This document shows positions 54,002-61,628 of a stretch of 64,000 nucleotides of DNA, in pieces. The first letter of the stretch is position 1; each line of letters starts with the position of its first letter. Made by a program: the position numbers and the translations under genes. Below the pieces are notes generated by a model that was given only the letters and a program-made list of their open reading frames with translations, searched no databases and was not told the DNA's origin. Source of the stretch: Halopseudomonas sp002296055 (lineage in GTDB: Bacteria; Pseudomonadota; Gammaproteobacteria; Pseudomonadales; Pseudomonadaceae); the NCBI RefSeq assembly GCF_050876985.1, contig NZ_JBPAPP010000002.1, one strand, 5' to 3'.

Positions 54002-56956
54002 TCACCCCTGAGGTTCGGTGGTTGGCTGCTGGGGAGGCAGCACTTGCTGCCAGAGCTTGATGACCCCGTGTCGGAAGTCATGAAACTGGTCGCCGCTTAC
54101 TTTGCCCGGCTGATTCTGTAGAGCCAGGCGATGAGCTGCAGCCCGGTAGGCCTTGTAAGCCTCCTGCAGGCCGCTGACATCCTCACCGGCGATCAGACCG
54201 GCGTTTTGCAGCTCATCAAGAATCCTGATGTTATCTGTGTAGCGCAGTAATTCGGGGTACCGGCACGACCAGGCCAGAACCGCATATTGCACCATAAATT
54301 CGATGTCGACGATACCACCTAGGTCCTGCTTGAGATCAAACAGCTGAGCAGCAGTAAAGGCGTCCGCCGTGCTACCGGCCCGGGTGGCCGAGGTGCCCAG
54401 GTTGTCGCGCATCTTCTGGCGCATGTCACCCACCTCGCGCGCCAACGCCTGCTCATCACGCTCACGCCCCAATACCTGGGCACGCAGGGCATCAAAGCGG
54501 GCAGCCAATTGCTGACAACCCACCAGCGCCCGAGCGCGCACCAGCGCCTGATGCTCCCAGGTCCAGGCCTCGTCGCGCTGGTAACGCGAGAAGGAGGCCA
54601 GCGAGCTGACCAGCAGACCGGAGTCCCCCGAGGGCCGCAGGCGCATGTCGACCTCGTACAGCGCCCCGGACACCGTTTGCGTGTTGAGCATATGAATGAT
54701 GCGCTGCCCCAGCCTGGTGAAGAACTTGCTGCCTTCGATCGGCTTGTCGCCATCGGTATCGCGCTGCGGGTCACCATCGTGGATGAACACCAGGTCCAGA
54801 TCCGAGCCATGCCCAAGCTCGATGCCGCCCACCTTGCCGTAGCCCACCACGATAAAGTCCAGCTCGCAGCGTGAGCCGTCCGCCCGCGCCGGTCGCCCAT
54901 GGCGTGCGACCATTTCGCGCCAGGCCAGCAGCAGCACCTGCTGCAGGATCGCTTCGGCAACCCAGGTCAGGTAATCGCTCACCTTCATCAGCGGCAAGGT
55001 GCCGGCAATCTCGGAGGCCGCGATACGCAGCACGTGGGCGCGCTTGAAGTAGCGCAGGGTTTCCATCTGCTGCTCAAGGTCGTCCTCGGGGATACGCAGC
55101 AGATGCTGACGCAGCTCATCAGCCAGCTCATTGGCTTCCGGTGGCCGGTACAGGCGGCCGGCATTAAGCAGCTCGTCCAGCACCACCGGATAGCGGGCAA
55201 TCTGCTCGGCAATCCACGGGCTAGCCGCGCAGAGCACCAGCAGCTCGCGCAGGGCGCCCGGGTTTTCCGTCAGCAGCACCAGATAGGCTGAACGCCGGGC
55301 CACAGCCTCGATCAACGGCAACACGCGCTCCAGCGCCAGGTCAGGGTTGTCCTTCTCGGCAGCCATCGCCAGCAGGCGCGGCATAAAGATATCCAGACGC
55401 TCTCGTCCGGCACGCTGCATCGCTTTCAGCCGTGGCGAACCCTGCAACCCCTGCAGCCGGCGCCAGGCAGACGGCGCATCAGCAAAGCCGCCCGCCTCCA
55501 ACTGCTCAAGCCCCTGCGGCTCGTCCAGCGTGCCATCCCAGACCGGCACCCAGTCGGCCTGCGGCGATTGCAGGTCGGCTTCGTCCTCATCCGGGTCAGC
55601 AATCACCCCGGCAAAGTGGCCGGCAACGCAGGCGCGTTCGGCATCCAGACGGGAGCGAAAAGCATCCCAGTCGGCAAACCCGAGCATCCAGGCGATGCGT
55701 GCCTGCCCTTGCGCGTCAATTGGCAACATCTGCGTCTGGCGATCATCCACGGCCTGCAGGGCGTGCTCGGTGTCGCGCAGAAAGCAGTAGGCCTGCGCCA
55801 GTTCCTGTACTGCCGACTCCGGCAAATAGCCGTTCGCCCCCAGGGTCTGCAGCACGCCCAGAATGGGCCGCTGCTGCAGGCTGCGGTCGCGGCCCCCGTG
55901 AATCAACTGGAAGGCCTGACCAATAAACTCGACCTCACGGATACCGCCCGAGCCTAGCTTGACGTTGTCCTGCAGGCCCTTGCGCTGCACCTCACGCTGA
56001 ATCATCTGCTTGAGGTTGCGCAGCGCATCGATAGCGGCAAAGTCCAGATAACGGCGATAGACGAAGGGCCGCAGCATGGCCAGCAGCTCCGCGCCAGCCT
56101 GCTGATCACCTGCCACCACCCGCGCCTTGATCATCGCGTAGCGCTCCCAGTCCCGGCCCTGGCTCTGGTAGTACTGCTCCAGCGCATCGAAGCTGAACAC
56201 CAGCGCGCCACTGTCGCCGTAGGGGCGCAGGCGCATGTCCACGCGAAACACGAAGCCATCTACCGTCGGCGCATCCAGCGCCTTGATCAGCTTTTGCCCC
56301 AGGCGAATGAAAAACTCCTGGTTGGACAGGCTGCGCCGCCCGCCACCAGTCTCGCCGGCCTCCGGGTAGGCAAAGATCAGATCGATATCCGAGGACAGGT
56401 TGAGCTCCACGGCGCCCAACTTGCCCATGCCCAGCACCACCATGTGCTGCGGCACACCGTCGCGGCTGCGCGGCTCACCCAGACTCGCGCAACATTGGCG
56501 ATACAGCCACTGATAGGCCTCGTCGATGCAGGCATCCGCCATGTCGGACAAATCGCGGGTAGTTTCCTGCAGCGGCGCCAAATCCAGTACATCACGCCAG
56601 ATAATGCGCACCTGCTGCCATTGCCGAAACCGACGCAGCGCCTGGGCTAGTTGATCCTCGTTAGCCACCTCAGCAAGCGCCGCCTGCAGCAGCTCGCGCA
56701 ACTCGCCATCAGCCAACGGCCGCCAGAGTCGCTGCTCTGCCTCCAGCCGCCAGGCTAGCTCAGGGTCCCGGCGCAGCTGCTCGGCAACGTAGTCGCTGGC
56801 GGCCAGCACCAGCGGCAATTCCTGCTCAAAACGCGCGCCCAGTTCGGCGGGGCGCGGCGCAAGGGCCGACTGCTCCAACGCGGCGGCCCACTGGGCCAAA
56901 TGGTGATCGCGGGTAGCTTCCAACGAAGCAGGCAACGGAGGCAGTGTGGAGGGCAT
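54002..56956 (-). CDS. glnE: Glutamine synthetase adenylyltransferase/removase
   Basis: Adenylylates and deadenylylates glutamine synthetase in response to PII. The 984 residues have two homologous nucleotidyltransferase domains: GKLGAVELNLSSDIDLIFAY (N-terminal, deadenylylation) and GKVGGIELGHGSDLDLVF (C-terminal, adenylylation). Both have the SDxDL metal-binding pair. The central regulatory linker is normal. It is divergent from aceE across a 282-bp gap with palindromic operators. Confidence 0.96.
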   Translation of the reverse strand: MPSTLPPLPASLEATRDHHLAQWAAALEQSALAPRPAELGARFEQELPLVLAASDYVAEQLRRDPELAWRLEAEQRLWRPLADGELRELLQAALAEVANEDQLAQALRRFRQWQQVRIIWRDVLDLAPLQETTRDLSDMADACIDEAYQWLYRQCCASLGEPRSRDGVPQHMVVLGMGKLGAVELNLSSDIDLIFAYPEAGETGGGRRSLSNQEFFIRLGQKLIKALDAPTVDGFVFRVDMRLRPYGDSGALVFSFDALEQYYQSQGRDWERYAMIKARVVAGDQQAGAELLAMLRPFVYRRYLDFAAIDALRNLKQMIQREVQRKGLQDNVKLGSGGIREVEFIGQAFQLIHGGRDRSLQQRPILGVLQTLGANGYLPESAVQELAQAYCFLRDTEHALQAVDDRQTQMLPIDAQGQARIAWMLGFADWDAFRSRLDAERACVAGHFAGVIADPDEDEADLQSPQADWVPVWDGTLDEPQGLEQLEAGGFADAPSAWRRLQGLQGSPRLKAMQRAGRERLDIFMPRLLAMAAEKDNPDLALERVLPLIEAVARRSAYLVLLTENPGALRELLVLCAASPWIAEQIARYPVVLDELLNAGRLYRPPEANELADELRQHLLRIPEDDLEQQMETLRYFKRAHVLRIAASEIAGTLPLMKVSDYLTWVAEAILQQVLLLAWREMVARHGRPARADGSRCELDFIVVGYGKVGGIELGHGSDLDLVFIHDGDPQRDTDGDKPIEGSKFFTRLGQRIIHMLNTQTVSGALYEVDMRLRPSGDSGLLVSSLASFSRYQRDEAWTWEHQALVRARALVGCQQLAARFDALRAQVLGRERDEQALAREVGDMRQKMRDNLGTSATRAGSTADAFTAAQLFDLKQDLGGIVDIEFMVQYAVLAWSCRYPELLRYTDNIRILDELQNAGLIAGEDVSGLQEAYKAYRAAAHRLALQNQPGKVSGDQFHDFRHGVIKLWQQVLPPQQPTTEPQG

Positions 56957-57032
56957 GGTCTATCCTGTTCATGAACCGAAACCGCAGCTTGCCATGCCGG
57001 CCGAAAAGGGAAAAGCAAGAACCCTGACCGAC

Positions 57033-57066
57033 AGGTCTAAATGTAGTGTTGCTACATATTAGACCT
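57033..57066. promoter_or_regulatory. Long palindromic operator 1 upstream of aceE
   Basis: AGGTCTAA-ATGTAG ... CTACAT-ATTAGACCT is a 34-bp imperfect palindrome around TGTTG. Its core TAGTGTTGCTA resembles the TNGTNNNACNA half-site pattern of GntR/FadR-subfamily regulators with one deviation. It is centred 52 bp from operator 2 (about five helical turns), which would place both on the same face of the DNA. Confidence 0.6.
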
Positions 57067-57093
57067 TTGAAGGACTAGATAAAGCGGCTTTTA

Positions 57094-57108
57094 TGTAGTA
57101 AAACTACA
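57094..57108. promoter_or_regulatory. Perfect 15-bp palindromic operator 2 upstream of aceE
   Basis: TGTAGTAAAACTACA is a perfect 6-3-6 palindrome; the inner TAGTAAAACTA fits the GntR/FadR-subfamily TNGTNNNACNA consensus exactly, as does the E. coli PdhR site. A candidate promoter (TTGAAG at 57067, -10-like TTTATG near 57090) runs into it, so a bound repressor could block polymerase. It lies 130 bp before the aceE start. Confidence 0.65.
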
Positions 57109-57238
57109 GAACTAAATCCTACCCCGATGTGTCACAACACCCACAGGTGTTTGGCAAGCGCAGGCTGTGGCGCAGTGCAGACCGCACACCCACAGCAGCT
57201 TCCAACATCTGCAAGGCCCACAAGGTCTGGAGACCATA

Positions 57239-59896
57239 ATGAAGCAAGACGATATTGATCCGCTTGAAACGCAGGAATGGCTCGACGCACTGGAGTCCGT
57301 ACTGGACAACGAAGGCGAAGACCGCGCGCATTACCTGATGACCCGCCTGAGTGAACTGGCCAGCCGCACCGGCACCCCGCTGCCCTACGCCATCACCACA
57401 CCGTATCGCAACACCATCCCGGTTACCCACGAAGCACGCATGCCCGGCGACCTGTTCATGGAACGCCGCATCCGCTCGATGGTGCGCTGGAACGCACTGG
57501 CAATGGTCATGCGTACCAACCAGCAAGACCCGGACCTGGGCGGCCATATCTCGACCTTCGCCTCCAGCGCCACGCTGTACGACATCGGTTTTAACTACTT
57601 CTTCAAGGCACCGACCGACGAGCACGGCGGTGACCTGGTGTTCTTCCAAGGGCACGCCTCCCCCGGCATTTACGCCCGCGCCTTCCTTGAGGGGCGCATC
57701 AGCGAAGAGCAGATGGAAAACTTCCGCCAGGAGGTCGACGGCAAAGGTCTGTCGTCCTACCCGCACCCCTGGCTGATGCCCGACTTCTGGCAGTTCCCGA
57801 CCGTCTCCATGGGCTTGGGCCCGATTCAGGCGATCTACCAAGCGCGCTTCATGAAATACCTGGAGCACCGCGGCTTTATCGAGCCGGGCAAGCAGAAGGT
57901 ATGGTGCTTTGTCGGCGACGGTGAAACCGACGAGCCGGAAACCCTGGGCGCCATCTCGCTGGCTGGTCGCGAGAAACTGGACAACCTGATCTTCGTCATC
58001 AACTGCAACCTGCAGCGTCTGGACGGCCCGGTGCGTGGCAATGGCAAGATCATTCAGGAACTGGAAGGCAGCTTCCGCGGCGCCGACTGGAACGTTATCA
58101 AGGTGATCTGGGGCCGCATGTGGGACCCGCTGTTTGCCAAAGACGACAACGGCCTGCTGCAACAACGTATGGAAGAAGCCGTCGACGGCGACTACCAGAA
58201 CTACAAAGCCAAAGACGGTGCCTTTGTACGCGAGCACTTCTTCGGCACCCGCCCCGAGCTGCAGGAGATGGTCAAGGACCTCTCCGACGAAGAAATCTGG
58301 AAGCTCAACCGTGGCGGCCACGACCCGTACAAGGTCTACGCTGCCTACCACGACGCGGTCAACCACGAAGGTCAACCGTCAGTCATTCTGGCCAAGACCA
58401 TCAAGGGTTACGGTACTGGCGCAGGCCAAGGTCAGAACACCGCGCACAACACCAAGAAAGTCGATATCGACAGCCTGAAGAAATTCCGCGACCGCTTCGA
58501 CATCCCGGTCAACGATGATCAGCTAGAGAAACTGCCCTTCTACAAGCCGGAAGAAGGCAGCGCTGAATACAAGTACCTGCACGCCCGTCGCGAAGCACTG
58601 GGTGGCTACATGCCCCAGCGCCGCGTCGAAAGCCAGCGCGTACCGGTTCCGCCGCTGGACACCCTGAAGGCGATCTTGGATGGCACCGGCGACCGCGAAA
58701 TCTCCACCACCATGGCCTTTGTGCGCATCCTGTCGCAACTGGTCAAGGACAAGGAGTTGGGCTCGCGCATTGTGCCGATCGTGCCGGACGAGGCCCGTAC
58801 CTTTGGTATGGAAGGCATGTTCCGTCAGCTCGGCATCTACTCCTCGGTCGGTCAGCTGTACGAGCCGGTCGACAAGGATCAGGTGATGTTCTACCGCGAG
58901 GACAAGAAGGGCCAGATCCTCGAAGAAGGCATCAACGAAGCCGGCGCCATGTCCAGCTGGATTGCCGCCGCCACCGCCTACAGCACCCACAACCAGCCGA
59001 TGCTGCCGTTCTACATCTTCTATTCGATGTTCGGCTTCCAGCGCATTGGTGACCTGGCCTGGGCCGCCGGCGACAGCCGCGCCAAGGGCTTTTTGATCGG
59101 CGGCACCGCTGGCCGTACCACGCTGAACGGTGAAGGCCTGCAACACGAAGACGGTCACAGCCACCTGCTGGCCTCGACTATCCCGAACTGTCGCAGCTAC
59201 GACCCGACCTACGGCTACGAGCTGGCGGTGATCATCCGCGAAGGCGCACGCCGCATGATGGAGGAGCAGGAGAACGTCTACTACTACCTGACCGTCATGA
59301 ACGAAGCCTATGCCCAACCGGCCATGCCCAAAGGCGAGGACGTGCAAGACGGCATCATGCGCGGCATGTACCTGCTTGACTCCACCGGCAAGCCGGGCGA
59401 TCTGCACGTCCAACTGATGGGCTCGGGCACCATCCTGCGTGAAGTACGTGAAGCCGCCGCCATTTTGAAAGACGATTTTGGCGTTACCGCCGACATCTGG
59501 AGCGTCACCAGCTTCAACGAGCTGCGCCGCGATGGCCTGGCAGTCGAGCGCGACAACCGTTTGCACCCGAGCCGCAAGGCCAAGGCTAGCTTTGTCGAGC
59601 AGTGCCTGGACAAGCGTCAGGGCCCGGTTATCGCCGCCACCGACTATATGAAGCTGTACGCCGACCAGATTCGCCAGTGGGTTCCGGCGCCGTACAAGGT
59701 GCTGGGCACCGACGGCTTCGGCCGCAGCGACAGCCGTCGCAAGCTGCGTCAGTTCTTCGAAGTGGACCGTCACTGGGTGGCCTACACCGCGCTCAGCGCG
59801 CTGGTGGAGCAAGGCAAGCTCAAGCCCAAGGTGCTGACCGACGCCCTCAAGGCATTCGGTATCGACCCTGCCAAGACCAACCCGCTGGACTGCTGA
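57239..59896 (+). CDS. aceE: Pyruvate dehydrogenase E1 component
   Basis: Thiamine-dependent homodimeric E1 that decarboxylates pyruvate and acetylates lipoyl-E2. The 885 residues contain the TPP/magnesium motif FVGDGETDEPETLGAISLAG and VINCNLQRLDGPVRGNG. The start MKQDDIDPLETQEWLDALES at 57239 follows GGAG by eight bases; earlier in-frame ATGs have no site and would lie in the leader. aceF begins 10 bp after the stop. Two palindromic operators lie upstream. Confidence 0.96.
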   Translation: MKQDDIDPLETQEWLDALESVLDNEGEDRAHYLMTRLSELASRTGTPLPYAITTPYRNTIPVTHEARMPGDLFMERRIRSMVRWNALAMVMRTNQQDPDLGGHISTFASSATLYDIGFNYFFKAPTDEHGGDLVFFQGHASPGIYARAFLEGRISEEQMENFRQEVDGKGLSSYPHPWLMPDFWQFPTVSMGLGPIQAIYQARFMKYLEHRGFIEPGKQKVWCFVGDGETDEPETLGAISLAGREKLDNLIFVINCNLQRLDGPVRGNGKIIQELEGSFRGADWNVIKVIWGRMWDPLFAKDDNGLLQQRMEEAVDGDYQNYKAKDGAFVREHFFGTRPELQEMVKDLSDEEIWKLNRGGHDPYKVYAAYHDAVNHEGQPSVILAKTIKGYGTGAGQGQNTAHNTKKVDIDSLKKFRDRFDIPVNDDQLEKLPFYKPEEGSAEYKYLHARREALGGYMPQRRVESQRVPVPPLDTLKAILDGTGDREISTTMAFVRILSQLVKDKELGSRIVPIVPDEARTFGMEGMFRQLGIYSSVGQLYEPVDKDQVMFYREDKKGQILEEGINEAGAMSSWIAAATAYSTHNQPMLPFYIFYSMFGFQRIGDLAWAAGDSRAKGFLIGGTAGRTTLNGEGLQHEDGHSHLLASTIPNCRSYDPTYGYELAVIIREGARRMMEEQENVYYYLTVMNEAYAQPAMPKGEDVQDGIMRGMYLLDSTGKPGDLHVQLMGSGTILREVREAAAILKDDFGVTADIWSVTSFNELRRDGLAVERDNRLHPSRKAKASFVEQCLDKRQGPVIAATDYMKLYADQIRQWVPAPYKVLGTDGFGRSDSRRKLRQFFEVDRHWVAYTALSALVEQGKLKPKVLTDALKAFGIDPAKTNPLDC

Positions 59897-59906
59897 GGAG
59901 AACCCC

Positions 59907-61562
59907 ATGAGTGAACTCATAAAGGTGCCCGACCTCGGCGGTGAAGGCGAGGTCATTGAAATTCTGGTCAAAGAAGGCGATCAGGTAGAAACCGAACAAT
60001 CACTGGCGGTACTCGAGTCGGACAAGGCGAGCATGGAAATCCCCTCGCCCAAGGCCGGCACGGTAAAAGCCATCAAGTTCAAGCTGGGCGACAACCTGAA
60101 AGAAGGCGACCCGCTGATCGAGCTGGACGTTGCAGGCGGCGAGCCAGCCAAGCAAGACGACAACAGCGAGCAACCCGCCAAAGCCGAGAGCAAGGCGGAA
60201 CAGCCGGCTGAGTCCAAAGCCGACACCAGCGCCGAGCAACAAAAGACGGCCGCTGGCGGCGGCAGCCGCAGCGAAGCGGTCAAGGTGCCCGACCTGGGCA
60301 CCGACAGCGCTCGCGTGATCGAGATTCTGGTCAGCAAGGGCGATCAGGTCGAGGCCGACCAGTCACTGCTGGTGCTGGAATCAGACAAGGCCAGCATGGA
60401 GCTGCCCGCCCCCTTCTCTGGTGTCATCGAGTCAATCGACATCAAGCTGGAGCAGGACGTCAAGACCGGCGATGTGATCATGCAGATGCAGGTCAGTGGC
60501 GGCGACAGCGAGACCAAGGCAGAGTCGCAACCCGCTGAGCAGCAAAGCAAGCAGAGCGACGCCAAGCAGGCCCCGCCTGCTGCCAGCAGCGACACCGCCA
60601 GCGAAGAGCCCGCCAGCCCGCCGCCGGTTGGTGGCCCGAGCCGCGAAGGCGCTAAGGTACACGCCGGCCCGGCGGTACGCATGCTGGCACGCGAATTCGG
60701 CATCGACCTGACCGACGTCAAGCCCACCGGCCCGCGTGACCGCATCCTCAAGGAAGATGTACAGAAGCACGTGCAGGCCGTCATGCAGCAACGCAAGGCA
60801 GCCCCTGCCGGCGCAACTGGTGGCAGCGGTATCCCGCCGGTGCCGGAGGTCGACTTCTCGCGCTTTGGCGAGATTGAGACCGTGGACATGACCCGCCTGC
60901 AGCAGGTCGGCGCCAGCAACCTGCACCGCAGCTGGCTCAATGTGCCGCACGTCACCCAGTTCGATCTGGCCGATATCAGCGCGCTGGAAGCCTTCCGCAA
61001 GGAGCAGAAAGCGGCTGCCGAGAAAGCCGGCGTCAAGCTGACCGTACTGCCCTTCCTGCTCAAGGCCTGCGCCCATCTGCTGCGTGAGCAGCCGAACTTC
61101 AACGTCTCGCTGGCAGCCAGTGGCAAGCAGCTGATTCAGAAGAAGTACGTGCACATCGGCTTTGCCGTAGACACCCCGGACGGCCTGCTGGTACCGGTTA
61201 TCCGTGATGTCGACAAGAAGAGCCTGCTGCAGCTGGCAGCCGAAGCGGCCGAGCTGGCCGACAAGGCACGCAACAAGAAGCTCGGAGCCGACGCCATGCA
61301 AGGCGCCTGCTTCACCATTTCCAGCCTGGGCCACATCGGCGGCACCTACTTCACGCCGATCGTCAACAGCCCGGAAGTGGCGATTCTTGGGGTCTCCAAG
61401 GCCACCATGCAGCCGGTCTGGGATGGCGCCAGCTTCCAGCCGCAGCTGATGCTACCGCTGTCCCTCTCCTACGACCATCGCGCCATCAACGGCGCAGCGG
61501 CCGCGCAGTTCACCAAACGTCTGGGTGAGTTGCTGGGGGACATTCGGACCATGCTGCTGTAA
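59907..61562 (+). CDS. aceF: Dihydrolipoamide acetyltransferase (E2)
   Basis: Core of the pyruvate dehydrogenase complex. The 551 residues hold two lipoyl domains (lysine in LESDKASMEIPSP and LESDKASMELPAP) joined by Ala/Pro/Glu/Lys-rich linkers, a peripheral subunit-binding domain (AVRMLAREFGIDLTDVKPTG), and a C-terminal catalytic domain with SYDHRAINGAAAAQFTKRL containing the active His. Two lipoyl domains rather than three is usual for pseudomonads. lpd is not in the window. Confidence 0.96.
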   Translation: MSELIKVPDLGGEGEVIEILVKEGDQVETEQSLAVLESDKASMEIPSPKAGTVKAIKFKLGDNLKEGDPLIELDVAGGEPAKQDDNSEQPAKAESKAEQPAESKADTSAEQQKTAAGGGSRSEAVKVPDLGTDSARVIEILVSKGDQVEADQSLLVLESDKASMELPAPFSGVIESIDIKLEQDVKTGDVIMQMQVSGGDSETKAESQPAEQQSKQSDAKQAPPAASSDTASEEPASPPPVGGPSREGAKVHAGPAVRMLAREFGIDLTDVKPTGPRDRILKEDVQKHVQAVMQQRKAAPAGATGGSGIPPVPEVDFSRFGEIETVDMTRLQQVGASNLHRSWLNVPHVTQFDLADISALEAFRKEQKAAAEKAGVKLTVLPFLLKACAHLLREQPNFNVSLAASGKQLIQKKYVHIGFAVDTPDGLLVPVIRDVDKKSLLQLAAEAAELADKARNKKLGADAMQGACFTISSLGHIGGTYFTPIVNSPEVAILGVSKATMQPVWDGASFQPQLMLPLSLSYDHRAINGAAAAQFTKRLGELLGDIRTMLL

Positions 61563-61567
61563 CAAGC

Positions 61568-61595
61568 CCCCGGTCACGGCATGCCGTGACCGGGG
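61568..61595. terminator. Terminator after aceF
   Basis: Perfect palindrome CCCCGGTCACGGCATGCCGTGACCGGGG arranged as two 14-base arms. It lies five bases after the aceF stop, followed on the plus strand by a pyrimidine-rich CACTCTCTCTTT. It separates aceF from convergent dnaE2 and could serve both. Confidence 0.8.
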
Positions 61596-61628
61596 CACTC
61601 TCTCTTTAGGAAGCACACCTACAAACGC

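Noticed and set aside
57119..59971. Two long minus-strand open frames (418 and 482 codons) opposite aceE
   Set aside because: Complement of a highly expressed, strongly codon-biased gene; sequences are Val/Ala/Leu/Gln-rich without motifs.
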